DNA from: an uncultured Acinetobacter sp.
Lineage (GTDB): Bacteria > Pseudomonadota > Gammaproteobacteria > Pseudomonadales > Moraxellaceae
DNA length: 64,000 nt
Direction of reading: 5' to 3'
NCBI GenBank assembly: GCA_913777945.1
Contig: CAJYTY010000022.1
Span: forward strand, 248,001-312,000
Below, in pieces: positions 34,334 to 43,459 of this stretch. The position numbers were made by a program, and so were the translations under genes. The notes beneath the pieces are model-generated. The model was not told the DNA's origin, made no database searches, and was given only the letters and a program-made list of their open reading frames with translations. Each line of letters opens with the position of its first letter. Position 1 is the first letter of the stretch.

Positions 34334-35491
34334 ATGCAAAATTTCACATTTTACAACCCAACAAAAATTGTATTTGGTCAAAATTCTGTCGAACAGCTTG
34401 ACACGTTAATTGCTTCCGACGCGCGCATCATGATGATTTATGGCGGACAAAGTGCGGAAAAAACAGGAACACTCAAAGAAATTCGTGATGTGTTAGGGCA
34501 CCGTATTGTAAAGGAATTTGGTGGTGTAGAACCAAATCCACGCTATGAAACACTTATGCGCGCAGTAGAGCTAATCAAAAGCAACGATATTGATTATTTG
34601 CTTGCTGTGGGTGGCGGTTCTGTCATTGATGGCACCAAATTTATCGCAGCGGCGGCCTTGTACACGGGCGAACCATGGAACATCCTTAAAAATCAGGGTG
34701 CCGACGTAGAACAAGCACTGGCATTTGGTTGTGTACTGACGCTACCGGCTACTGGTTCTGAAATGAATGCGGGCGCTGTAATCACCCGCGGTGAAACTCA
34801 AGACAAACTGTTTTTTAACAGTACCTATGTATTTCCGCAGTTCTCAATTCTTAATCCGCTTAAAACCTATACTTTGCCAGAGCGTCAATTGGCCAATGGA
34901 GTAGTCGATGCCTTTACCCATGTCATGGAGCAATATCTGACTTATCCAGCAGGCGGTTATATTCAGGATAGAATGGCCGAAGGATTGTTACAAACCCTGA
35001 TTGAAATTGGCCCACGTGTTTTAAGCGCTGAAAAAGACGATGAAGCACGTGCCAATTTAATGTGGGTAGCAACCCTTGCACTGAATGGTCTAATCGGTGC
35101 AGGTGTCCCGCAAGACTGGTCGACACATATGATCGGTCATGAACTCACCGCACTGTACGAGATTGACCATGCACGTACACTTGCCGTGGTGTTGCCAGCA
35201 AACCTAAGTGTAAGACGCGAAAGTAAAGCGGCCAAGTTACTGCAATATGCAGAACGTGTATGGCAGATCCGTGAAGGATCAGAGCAAGCGCGTATTGATG
35301 CTGCCATTGAGCAAACCAAAGCATTTTTTAAAGCAATGGGAATTCCAACTCAACTTGGCGATTATGACTTAGGTAATGAAGCAATCGACAAGGTTGTGGC
35401 TCAACTTGAGCATCATGGTATGACCGCTTTGGGCGAACACAGTGATGTGACTTTGGCAATCAGTCGTCAAATTCTTGAAAAAGCACTCTAA
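34334..35491 (+). CDS. yqhD: YqhD-like iron/zinc-containing alcohol (aldehyde) dehydrogenase
   Basis: A 385-residue group III alcohol dehydrogenase closely similar over its length to E. coli YqhD: VEPNPRYETLMRAVEL, LLAVGGGSVIDGTKFIAA, TLPATGSEMNAGAVI, GVVDAFTHVMEQY and LIGAGVPQDWSTHMIGHELTA with the metal-binding His and Asp residues. It reduces a range of aldehydes with NADPH. The start at 34334 (MQNFTFYNP) follows GAGG; a longer frame begins inside the previous gene. Second gene of the carbonyl-stress operon. Confidence 0.92.
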   Translation: MQNFTFYNPTKIVFGQNSVEQLDTLIASDARIMMIYGGQSAEKTGTLKEIRDVLGHRIVKEFGGVEPNPRYETLMRAVELIKSNDIDYLLAVGGGSVIDGTKFIAAAALYTGEPWNILKNQGADVEQALAFGCVLTLPATGSEMNAGAVITRGETQDKLFFNSTYVFPQFSILNPLKTYTLPERQLANGVVDAFTHVMEQYLTYPAGGYIQDRMAEGLLQTLIEIGPRVLSAEKDDEARANLMWVATLALNGLIGAGVPQDWSTHMIGHELTALYEIDHARTLAVVLPANLSVRRESKAAKLLQYAERVWQIREGSEQARIDAAIEQTKAFFKAMGIPTQLGDYDLGNEAIDKVVAQLEHHGMTALGEHSDVTLAISRQILEKAL

Positions 35492-35560
35492 TAGAGTGCT
35501 GTCTACTCCCATGAGAATTTTAATGAATGATAGCCACTACTTAAGACCGAGGAAAATCAC

Positions 35561-36547
35561 ATGAAAGCATTAGTTTTAACTCAAGTCGGAACGCCTTACA
35601 CGCTGCATGTCGAAACCGATATCGAGATACCCGAACCCGCTGCTGGTGAAGTTCGTATTAAAGTGATGAGTTCGAGTATTAATCCGGTCGACTACAAGTT
35701 TGCCAAAAACGGTACAACTCTTAAATTACCCCATATTTTGGGAATTGATGCTGCTGGTATTGTCGATGCTGTAGGGCATGACGTCACCACTTGGAAAAAA
35801 GGCGACCGAGTCATCAGTCTAACCAATTTATGGCGCTGGGGTGGTTTTGCAGAATATGTCGTGGTTGATGCAAATAGTATCAGTGCAATACCGGAACAGC
35901 TTGATTTTAATGCGGCCGCGACTATTCCATGTGCCGGTATTACTGCTTGGCAAGCGTTATATCGTAAGGCACCACTTCATGCAGGTCAGCGAATTTTGGT
36001 GAATGGTGCGGGTGGTGGTGTCGGTGGTTTCGTTGTGCAACTGGCTAAGCTCATGGGTCTGGAAGTGTATGCTACTGCCTCTAGCGAACCAGAACGCATC
36101 AAAGCACTTGGTGCCGACCACATCATCAATTACAAACAAGACAATATTATTGAACGCATTCATGCGCTCACTGAAGGTCGCGGTGTGGATGCGGTGATTG
36201 ATTTGATTTCATCTGAAACCTCTCAACAACTTGCAACAGTGCTGCGTCATAACGGTCATTTGATTTCGGTATCAGGACGGATTGATCAGAATCCAATTCC
36301 CTCTTTTACCAAAGCGATTTCAATTCATGAAGTGGCTTTAGGTTTTGCCTATCAACACGGCGATGATGAAAATCTACGTGATATTGCTGCTGGTGGTGAA
36401 TTCTTAACTACCCTTATGGCAAATGGCAAACTCGACCCGATGATTCAAAATGTGATCACACTGGATGAGTTGGAAAATGGTTTGCATCAGGCCGAGCACG
36501 GCAAAACACAAGGCAAAGTAGTGATCGAAATTGCCAAAGCAAGCTGA
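35561..36547 (+). CDS. Zinc-independent quinone oxidoreductase / MDR-family NADPH reductase
   Basis: A 328-residue medium-chain reductase of the quinone oxidoreductase type. It has an N-terminal GroES-like domain (KVMSSSINPVDYKF, LGIDAAGIVDAVG) and a Rossmann domain with VNGAGGGVGGFVVQLAKLMG near residue 150 for NADPH. It lacks the Cys/His zinc sites of true alcohol dehydrogenases. It begins 69 bases after the YqhD-like gene, preceded by a ribosome site (CGAGGA), so it probably shares that operon. Substrates may be quinones or unsaturated aldehydes. A long hairpin follows at 36566. Confidence 0.9.
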   Translation: MKALVLTQVGTPYTLHVETDIEIPEPAAGEVRIKVMSSSINPVDYKFAKNGTTLKLPHILGIDAAGIVDAVGHDVTTWKKGDRVISLTNLWRWGGFAEYVVVDANSISAIPEQLDFNAAATIPCAGITAWQALYRKAPLHAGQRILVNGAGGGVGGFVVQLAKLMGLEVYATASSEPERIKALGADHIINYKQDNIIERIHALTEGRGVDAVIDLISSETSQQLATVLRHNGHLISVSGRIDQNPIPSFTKAISIHEVALGFAYQHGDDENLRDIAAGGEFLTTLMANGKLDPMIQNVITLDELENGLHQAEHGKTQGKVVIEIAKAS

Positions 36548-36565
36548 TGGTCATTGATAGTAAAC

Positions 36566-36603
36566 TACGTTCATGTAGCGAATACGTTCGCTGCATGAAC
36601 GTA
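36566..36603. repeat. Long near-perfect hairpin after the quinone reductase gene
   Basis: Two 17-base arms with one G-U pair enclose a four-base TACG loop. It lies 19 bases past the stop of the quinone reductase gene. There is no T-run after it, so it is not a textbook terminator, although such a stable hairpin could protect the 3' end of the message. It might also be a dispersed palindromic element; other copies were not noticed in this window. The remaining 225 bases to the next gene hold an AT-rich leader. Confidence 0.7.
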
Positions 36604-36827
36604 TCTAATTTATGTATAAGCGAACTTTTTGACAAACAAATATAAAGTATTTGAAAGCCAACTTCACATCAAACGTGATGAAGCTTAACCTGATATTAAA
36701 AGCAAAATTAAGACAAATAAACAACAAGAAAACTTATCTTTTGATCAACAAATTTTTAATTTAATTATGAATAAAACAGATTAAGCTCAAAAACAGGCAC
36801 TAACGCCCCATGAATAGAAGATATACA

Positions 36828-37073
36828 ATGAAAAAGATTTCAACGGTACTGCTTGCGGCTTCTTTCGCGATGTTAAGTGCCACCGCTTTTGCTTGTCCTA
36901 AAGGCACTGAATTACAAGGCGGAACTGGCCCACACCATAAAGGTGGAAAATGTGTAGCAGTTAGCGGTAAAAAAATGGCCGCGAAAACCGACAAGAAAAT
37001 GATGGCTGAAAAAAGCAAACCAATGACAACGGCAATGCCTGCTAAAACTGAACCAGCAAAAACCAAATCTTAA
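36828..37073 (+). CDS. Small secreted Lys/Met-rich protein
   Basis: An 81-residue protein with a signal peptide (residues 1-21, ending AFAC), a short part with two Cys (ACPKGTELQ and GGKCVAV), His-His and Gly residues, then a Lys, Met, Ala and Pro-rich low-complexity tail. The start is the second ATG (MKKIST), with AGAAG seven bases upstream. The two Cys could form a disulfide or bind metal. The Met/Lys tail recalls metal-handling or stress peptides of the periplasm, but no family is recognised. It stands alone and has its own terminator. Confidence 0.65.
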   Translation: MKKISTVLLAASFAMLSATAFACPKGTELQGGTGPHHKGGKCVAVSGKKMAAKTDKKMMAEKSKPMTTAMPAKTEPAKTKS

Positions 37074-37089
37074 TCAACATATTGAATAT

Positions 37090-37116
37090 AAAAAAGCGAG
37101 ATCAACTCGCTTTTTT
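37090..37116 (+). terminator. Intrinsic terminator between the small secreted protein and the lipoprotein gene
   Basis: GCGAG-ATCAA-CTCGC with A and T runs on both sides; can serve both convergent genes. Confidence 0.88.
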
Positions 37117-37127
37117 ATTTATATCGT

Positions 37128-37601
37128 TTATCGCTTCGGATCTGTATTACCCAATGCAGGATTAGCTATCGCATCTTTACATTGTGCTTTGTCTCGCTCG
37201 TAATCAGCTTGTCGCTGCGCAATTGTGGAGCTATCCGTGATCACTTCACGTGACCATGTATCCAGTGAAGTCAGCGCTTTGCGACATAAAGCATACTTGC
37301 CCTCTGTAACTGAGTCAGTCATTTTGACATTAATACGCCAGTCGGTACTAAGCTTACGCAATGGCTTTCTTACCTGCTCTTCAATCTCATCTTTTTTGCC
37401 ATCATAAACAATAGGATCGATTTGATTGATCAGCTTCCACGCTTCATTTGCATAGGTTGTTGCATCATTGGTCAATTTTGGTGCAGCTTTAATTTCAACT
37501 TTTTCTTTTGAACCCGATGTATGGTCTTGGCTACAACCAGACACAACCAGTCCAAATAAAACACATGAAATTAAACCAGAAGTTTTAAGCGTTGAGATCA
37601 T
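37128..37601 (-). CDS. Lipoprotein of unknown function
   Basis: A 157-residue protein with a lipoprotein signal (lipobox VSGC, acylated Cys near residue 23) and a helical mature part with several charged segments (YDGKKDEIEEQVRKPLRKL). Four residues of the mature part are Cys or near Cys (ALCRKAL, KAQCKDA), which might form a disulfide in the periplasm. It is convergent with the small secreted protein and separated from it by a shared terminator. I do not recognise the family. Confidence 0.65.
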   Translation of the reverse strand: MISTLKTSGLISCVLFGLVVSGCSQDHTSGSKEKVEIKAAPKLTNDATTYANEAWKLINQIDPIVYDGKKDEIEEQVRKPLRKLSTDWRINVKMTDSVTEGKYALCRKALTSLDTWSREVITDSSTIAQRQADYERDKAQCKDAIANPALGNTDPKR

Positions 37602-37782
37602 TATCCACGATTATCCATCTGAACATTCGGCTCTATGCTAGTGAATTCAGCGATAATACTCAATCATTGATTTTTTATTTGCAATTACATACGCTTGCAA
37701 GGCAAGCTAAGACCATATAAGGTTTAAAAATCAATATGTGATCAATCATTTAGCTGAATTAAAACAAGGTCTTTTTATTTTT

Positions 37783-38172
37783 ATGTCTCAAATTAAAATC
37801 TATGCTCTAGCAGATACAATCGATAAATATCGATCTCAATTATCAAAAGCTATACATGACGCACTTGTCGAAGCACTGCAATATCCTGTTGAAAAATGCT
37901 TCCAACGCTTTATTAAAATGCAAAAAGAAGATTTTATTTATCCCTCAGATCGAAGCGATCTATATGTCATCATTGAAATTTCGATGTTTAGCGGGCGCAG
38001 TGTTGAAAGTAAAAAACAACTGATCAATAAAATTTTTAAGAACATTGAATCTGAGAGTGGAATCTCCCCACAGGATATTGAAATCACTATTTTTGAGACA
38101 CCACAAGAAAACTGGGGAATTCGAGGAAAAACTGCTGATGAACTGAAATTAAATTATCAAGTAAACGTCTGA
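37783..38172 (+). CDS. Tautomerase-fold protein lacking the catalytic N-terminal proline
   Basis: A 129-residue protein resembling the YrdN-like tautomerase group over its whole length: ALVEALQYPVEKCFQRF, LYVIIEISMFSGRSVESKKQL and the C-terminal GISPQDIEITIFETPQENWGIRG. Tautomerase-superfamily enzymes use Pro1 (after Met removal) as the catalytic base; here the residue after Met is Ser (MSQIKIY). The longer frame from 37738 would add 15 residues in front and remove any such residue from the terminus. The protein may thus be inactive as a tautomerase or work by another route. It is a single gene before purT. Confidence 0.7.
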   Translation: MSQIKIYALADTIDKYRSQLSKAIHDALVEALQYPVEKCFQRFIKMQKEDFIYPSDRSDLYVIIEISMFSGRSVESKKQLINKIFKNIESESGISPQDIEITIFETPQENWGIRGKTADELKLNYQVNV

Positions 38173-38319
38173 ACTATTTTTTAATTTAGTGTTGAATTTG
38201 CTCATTTTATTAGATTATTTATTAGACAACAAAAGTCACTAATTTATGTGAATCAAGGCGTCAATCCAGTAAAAGTTCTGTTATGCTTAAAAGCCCTACT
38301 TCTTGCATGGATGATTCGC

Positions 38320-39528
38320 ATGAGCGTCACAATTGGTACTCCCCTTCAATCTTCTGCATTTAAAGTGTTACTGTTAGGTTCGGGAGAACTTGGTAAAGAG
38401 GTTGTGATTTCATTACAGCGTCTTGGTGTCGAAGTTCATGCGGCAGATCGTTATGATCATGCACCAGCAATGCAAGTAGCGCATTATTCTTATACGCTCA
38501 ATATGGCCGATCCGGTCGAACTTAAAAAACTGATCGAAGACGTTAAACCGCATTTGATCGTGCCTGAAATTGAAGCAATTGCCACTGAAGTATTGCTTGA
38601 AATTGAGCGTAATCAAACTGCAACCGTTATTCCATCGGCAAAAGCAGTCAACCTGACCATGAACCGTGAAGGCATTCGACGCTTGGCTGCTGAAGAATTA
38701 GGTTTACCAACCTCAGCCTACCGCTTTGCCGAATCTTTAGAAAGCTTCAGGGCAGCCTGCGATGACATTGGTTATCCAAACTTTGTAAAACCTGTCATGT
38801 CGTCATCCGGTAAAGGTCAATCACGAGTTAAGAGCTTTGAAGAAGTCGATGCTGCATGGGAATATGCACAAACCGGTGGTCGGGTAAATCAGGGCAAAGT
38901 GATTGTAGAATCTCAAATTGATTTTGATTTTGAAATTACCCTTCTCACGGTACGTGCCAAAAACCCTCAAACAGGCCAAATCGAAACACATTACTGTGAC
39001 CCGATTGGGCATCGCCAAGACGCAGGTGATTATGTTGAAAGCTGGCAACCACAACCAATGACAGATGCGGCGCTAGCAGAATCTAAACGCATTGCAAATA
39101 AAGTCACCACAGCACTTGGCGGTTGCGGTATTTTCGGTGTTGAGCTGTTTGTCAAAGGTGATCATGTCTGGTTTAGCGAGGTATCACCACGTCCACACGA
39201 TACCGGGCTAGTTACGCTTGCTTCACAATTTCAAAGCGAATTTGAATTACATGCGCGTGCCATTTTAGGGCTACCTGTAAATACAGCGCGCCACAGCGTA
39301 GCGGCCAGTGCCGTGATTTATGCGGGTACAGATGCAAATAATTTAAGTTTTGATCAACTCAATACAGCACTGTCGCATCCAGATACGGATTTGCGCCTCT
39401 TTGGTAAACCAGAAGGCTTTAAACGTCGCCGTATGGGTGTTGCCACTGCACGCGCAGAAACGACTGACGCAGCTCGTACATTAGCACAGCAAGCGGCCGA
39501 TCAGGTTCATGTTGTACTTCCTGAATAA
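38320..39528 (+). CDS. purT: Formate-dependent phosphoribosylglycinamide formyltransferase 2
   Basis: A 402-residue ATP-grasp enzyme that makes formyl-GAR from formate in purine synthesis. It matches E. coli PurT throughout: [21 protein letters not shown] near the start, [44 protein letters not shown] (ATP loop) and [17 protein letters not shown]. The start at 38320 (MSVTIGTP) fits the family; a longer GTG-initiated frame from 38248 would add 24 residues without support. An ATG three codons earlier is also possible. Followed 29 bases later by glnD. Confidence 0.95.
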   Translation: MSVTIGTPLQSSAFKVLLLGSGELGKEVVISLQRLGVEVHAADRYDHAPAMQVAHYSYTLNMADPVELKKLIEDVKPHLIVPEIEAIATEVLLEIERNQTATVIPSAKAVNLTMNREGIRRLAAEELGLPTSAYRFAESLESFRAACDDIGYPNFVKPVMSSSGKGQSRVKSFEEVDAAWEYAQTGGRVNQGKVIVESQIDFDFEITLLTVRAKNPQTGQIETHYCDPIGHRQDAGDYVESWQPQPMTDAALAESKRIANKVTTALGGCGIFGVELFVKGDHVWFSEVSPRPHDTGLVTLASQFQSEFELHARAILGLPVNTARHSVAASAVIYAGTDANNLSFDQLNTALSHPDTDLRLFGKPEGFKRRRMGVATARAETTDAARTLAQQAADQVHVVLPE

Positions 39529-39556
39529 TCATTCAATTTAATATGAGTCCATTTTT

Positions 39557-42223
39557 ATGATTATTACTTCACCGCTGCTGGATTATGTCACCAGTCATCA
39601 CGATATCAAGGCAATTAATCAATGGCGTGCAGATGTCGAAAAGCAGATTCAGGAGTATTATGAAAATGGACTCTCCATTCGTGATGTCGTCATTGCACGA
39701 TCTAATCTGATTGATGAAGCCCTGATATTTTTGTGGAAACATGCCGGGCTTGATCAATCACGTTTGGGCCTTTTTGCAGTGGGTGGCTATGGCCGAAAGG
39801 AAATGCTGCCCTACTCCGATGTCGACATCATGATTTTGGCAGAAGACGAAATTGATCCAGAGCTAGAAAAACAGATCTCGACATTTATTTCATCGCTTTG
39901 GGATGTAGGAAATTTTAAACCAGGCACCAGCGTTCGTACTATTCAAAACTGCGTTGAACAGGCCACCAATGATCTGACCGTTGCAACCACGCTGATTGAA
40001 GCGCGACTTATTACCGGCAATCCAGATTTAGCCAAATGGCCCCGCCGAATTGTTTCACAAACTTGGACCGACAAAACCTTCTTCGATGCCAAAATGGCAG
40101 AGCAAGCAAAACGGCACGCCCAGCACAATAACACCGAAAGCAATCTTGAGCCTGATATTAAAAATGCACCTGGTGGCATTCGCGATATGAACCAAATTGG
40201 ATGGATCGCAAAGCGCCATTTCCGTGTGAATCGGATCTATGATTTGGTGCATTTGGGCTTTATTACCGAGTACGAACTCAAAATTCTTGAAGAAGCAGAA
40301 AGCTTTTTATGGGAAATCCGTCACCACTTGCACCGACTCAGCAAACGTGATGAAAATCGGCTACTGTTCGATCATCAACGTGAAATTGCAGCCAAATTTG
40401 GGTATACCCGCCTAGAAGGTCAGCCGGGCAACTATGCGGTTGAACAATTTATGAAGCGGTATTACCGCACTGCTCAGCAAATTTCTACACTCAATGAAAT
40501 GCTATTGGCTTATTTTAATGAATCAGTCATTACGCCTCGACTTCCCAATTACGAGCGTAAAATCGAAGAAATTAATGAAAACTTCAAGCTCGTAGACAAA
40601 AAACTTGCCGTTCAGCATCATAAAGTTTTTTCTGAGAATCCGAGTGCTATTTTAGAGCTTTTCTATTTGCTGGCCAATCGTCCAGAAATTGAAGGAATTC
40701 GTGCGCGAACCTTGCGCTTATTAATTATGGCCGCAAAGCGTATTGATCAAGAATTTCGAGACAATCCAGCGCATCAAGCCCTGTTTATGGCCATTATCCG
40801 CTCGCCATACCGCCTATACGACACACTGGTCGATATGAAACGTTATGGAATTTTGGGTAATTATATTCCTGCGTTTGGTCAAATCATGGGCCTCATGCAG
40901 TACGATCTATTTCATATCTATACGGTCGATGCGCATACTTTATTGTTGATTCGTAATCTTAATCGATTCAAAGAAACTGAATTTGCACAGCACTTTCCAG
41001 TGGTAAGCTCCGTATTCCAGCGTTTGGCACGTCGTGATATTGTCTATCTGGCTGCTATTTTTCACGATATCGCCAAGGGCCGCGGCGGTGATCATAGTGA
41101 ATTGGGTGCAGAAGATGCGATCGAATTTTGCCGAGCGCATGGTTTCACCGAACGTGAATGCAAACTGGTCGCATGGTTGATTCAAAACCACTTGTTAATG
41201 TCGCTCACTGCACAGAAAAAAGATATTTCAGATCCAGATGTCATTAAAGAGTTCGCTGAAAAACTCGGTGACATGGAACATCTTGACTACTTATATACAC
41301 TTACCGTCGCTGATATTAATGCTACCAATCCAAAGCTTTGGAATACTTGGCGCGCCTCATTAATGCGTCAGTTATACACGTATTCGCGTGATGTGATTCG
41401 TTCAGGTTTGGGTCGCCCAGTCGACTATCAAATGCTGATTGAAGACACCAAGTTTACTGCGAGTGAAATACTGGTCAATGAGTTTTCACTTGATGCAGTC
41501 GAACGGGTCTGGCAAGAGCTTGGTGATGAATACTTCCTCAAAGAGTCAGCAGATGAAATCGCGTGGCATACGCGTGCTATTTTGCTTCACGGCGATAATT
41601 CTGCACCACTGGTGTTGCTTCGTGCACACCGCCAATCTGCACAAGACGCCGTACAAATCTTTATTTATACACAAGATAAGCCTAACCTTTTTGCCACCAC
41701 TGTGGCAGTGTTAGATCGCATGAATCTGGATGTACAAGATGCACGGATTATTACTGCCACCAAAGCATTTAGTTTAGATACTTACTTGGTGTTAGATCGT
41801 TTTGGCACCCTGCTCACCGATCCAGACCGAGAGCACACTGTAAAATCGGCTTTGGTGCAGGCACTGAGTCAATCTGACAAGTATCCTGGACTAATGCAGC
41901 GCCGTATTCCGCGTCAATTACGCCATTTTGACATTGAAAATACAGTAGATGTCACACTCAATGAAGCACTGCAACAAAATATGGTGGAAATCTCAACGCT
42001 TGACCAGCCGGGCTTATTGGCTCGTGTAGGTGGCTTGTTTATGATGCAAGGACTAGATATTCATTCAGCAAAGATTGCGACACTGGGTGAGCGCGCTGAG
42101 GATATTTTCTTTGTCACCAAAAAAGATGGCCAACCGATGACCACCGATGAAGCCACTCTGTTTGCAGCGCAACTAAAATCTGCACTAGATGAGGCTTCGA
42201 GCCAAATCGCGATTCAACATTAA
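39557..42223 (+). CDS. glnD: Bifunctional [protein-PII] uridylyltransferase/uridylyl-removing enzyme
   Basis: An 888-residue nitrogen sensor. In order: nucleotidyltransferase domain with [17 protein letters not shown] (about residue 75), a central helical part, an HD domain with [18 protein letters not shown] (about residue 500), and two C-terminal ACT domains (about residues 705-780 and 815-885, the second starting [18 protein letters not shown]) that sense glutamine. It adds UMP to PII proteins when nitrogen is scarce and removes it when glutamine is high. dapC starts 23 bases after its stop. Confidence 0.96.
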   Translation: MIITSPLLDYVTSHHDIKAINQWRADVEKQIQEYYENGLSIRDVVIARSNLIDEALIFLWKHAGLDQSRLGLFAVGGYGRKEMLPYSDVDIMILAEDEIDPELEKQISTFISSLWDVGNFKPGTSVRTIQNCVEQATNDLTVATTLIEARLITGNPDLAKWPRRIVSQTWTDKTFFDAKMAEQAKRHAQHNNTESNLEPDIKNAPGGIRDMNQIGWIAKRHFRVNRIYDLVHLGFITEYELKILEEAESFLWEIRHHLHRLSKRDENRLLFDHQREIAAKFGYTRLEGQPGNYAVEQFMKRYYRTAQQISTLNEMLLAYFNESVITPRLPNYERKIEEINENFKLVDKKLAVQHHKVFSENPSAILELFYLLANRPEIEGIRARTLRLLIMAAKRIDQEFRDNPAHQALFMAIIRSPYRLYDTLVDMKRYGILGNYIPAFGQIMGLMQYDLFHIYTVDAHTLLLIRNLNRFKETEFAQHFPVVSSVFQRLARRDIVYLAAIFHDIAKGRGGDHSELGAEDAIEFCRAHGFTERECKLVAWLIQNHLLMSLTAQKKDISDPDVIKEFAEKLGDMEHLDYLYTLTVADINATNPKLWNTWRASLMRQLYTYSRDVIRSGLGRPVDYQMLIEDTKFTASEILVNEFSLDAVERVWQELGDEYFLKESADEIAWHTRAILLHGDNSAPLVLLRAHRQSAQDAVQIFIYTQDKPNLFATTVAVLDRMNLDVQDARIITATKAFSLDTYLVLDRFGTLLTDPDREHTVKSALVQALSQSDKYPGLMQRRIPRQLRHFDIENTVDVTLNEALQQNMVEISTLDQPGLLARVGGLFMMQGLDIHSAKIATLGERAEDIFFVTKKDGQPMTTDEATLFAAQLKSALDEASSQIAIQH

Positions 42224-42245
42224 TATTTTTACTGGTAACTGTTTC

Positions 42246-43415
42246 ATGAACGCTAGCTTGTCTTTACTGCACCCTTACCCATTTGAAAAGCTGAATGCCC
42301 TTTTTAAGGATATTACGCCCGCAGACCTCCCATTAATTCCATTATCGATTGGGGAGCCAAAACATCCTGCACCAGCTTTTGTAAAACAAGCAATCGTGGA
42401 ACATTTTAATCATCTTTCAACCTATCCAAACAGTAAAGGTTTGCCAGAGCTACGTGACAGTATTGCAAATTGGCTACAGCGTCGTTTTAAACTAAACCAG
42501 ATCAGTGCAGACTCACAGATTTTACCGGTCACAGGTACACGCGAAGGAATTTTTTCTTTTGTACAGGCGCTGATCAATCGTGACGAAGCACCTTATGTGG
42601 TCATGCCTAATCCTTTTTATCAAATTTATGAGGGTGCAGCATTACTTGCCGGCGCAAAACCGTATTTCATCAACTGTACAGCAGAAAATGACTATTTAGG
42701 TGACTTTGATGCCGTTCCTGCCGAAGTGTGGGAAAAAACAGCTTTGCTGTTTGTGTGTACACCTGGAAATCCAACAGGTGCAGTACTCTCAAAAGAGAAA
42801 TTTAAAAAACTAATTGAACTGTCCGATCAGTATAATTTTGTGATTGCATCAGATGAATGCTACTCAGAACTCTGGTTTGACCAGCCACCTGTCGGCTTAT
42901 TGGAAGTATGTGCCGAAATTGGGCGCGATGACTATAAAAACTGTATCGTTTTCCATTCGTTATCCAAGCGTTCAAATTTACCGGGTATGCGCTCTGGTTT
43001 TGTGGCGGGTGATGCAGCATTGCTCAAGCCTTATTTACAGTTCCGTACCTATCATGGTGCAGCAATGCCGGTTCAACATCAATTGGCTTCTATTTACGCA
43101 TGGAACGATGAAGTACATGTTGAAGAAAACCGCCAGCAATATCGCGCGAAATTCGACATGTTTCAGTCAGAATTAGGCGGTTTGCTACCGCTTCAAAAGC
43201 CTGATGCGGGTTTTTATTACTGGTTGCAAGTCGATAACGATGAAGCCTTTGCCAAAATGCTGATGGAAAAAGCCCACATCAAGGTTTTGCCAGGTCGTTA
43301 TCTTTCGCGTGATACTTCAACAGGTAATCCGGGTGAAAATCATGTACGTATGGCATTGGTCGCAGATCTGGCACAATGTGAACAAGTTGTGGCACGATTA
43401 AAGAAAATTTTATAA
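42246..43415 (+). CDS. dapC: Succinyldiaminopimelate transaminase
   Basis: A 389-residue PLP-dependent class I/II aminotransferase. The lysine motif HSLSKRSNLPGMRSGF holds the PLP Lys; CTPGNPTGAVLSKEK and SDECYSELW carry the cofactor-binding Asn and Asp/Tyr. The N-terminus (PYPFEKLNALFKDITP) and position right after glnD match DapC, which acts in diaminopimelate/lysine synthesis. The start is set at 42246 (MNASLS); the longer frame begins inside glnD. A strong terminator follows. Confidence 0.92.
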   Translation: MNASLSLLHPYPFEKLNALFKDITPADLPLIPLSIGEPKHPAPAFVKQAIVEHFNHLSTYPNSKGLPELRDSIANWLQRRFKLNQISADSQILPVTGTREGIFSFVQALINRDEAPYVVMPNPFYQIYEGAALLAGAKPYFINCTAENDYLGDFDAVPAEVWEKTALLFVCTPGNPTGAVLSKEKFKKLIELSDQYNFVIASDECYSELWFDQPPVGLLEVCAEIGRDDYKNCIVFHSLSKRSNLPGMRSGFVAGDAALLKPYLQFRTYHGAAMPVQHQLASIYAWNDEVHVEENRQQYRAKFDMFQSELGGLLPLQKPDAGFYYWLQVDNDEAFAKMLMEKAHIKVLPGRYLSRDTSTGNPGENHVRMALVADLAQCEQVVARLKKIL

Positions 43416-43427
43416 TCAATCAAGCTT

Positions 43428-43458
43428 AAAAAAAGCCTCTCTATTGAGAGGCTTTTTT
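43428..43458 (+). terminator. Intrinsic terminator of glnD-dapC (bidirectional)
   Basis: GCCTCTC-TATT-GAGAGGC flanked by A and T runs. It ends two bases before the stop of the convergent receptor gene and could serve both. Confidence 0.92.
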
Positions 43459-43459
43459 C

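Noticed and set aside
36800..37066. Hydrophobic open frame antisense to the small secreted protein
   Set aside because: Its hydrophobicity is the mirror of the Ala/Lys-rich coding sequence; there is no ribosome site, and a terminator for the plus-strand gene lies next to it.
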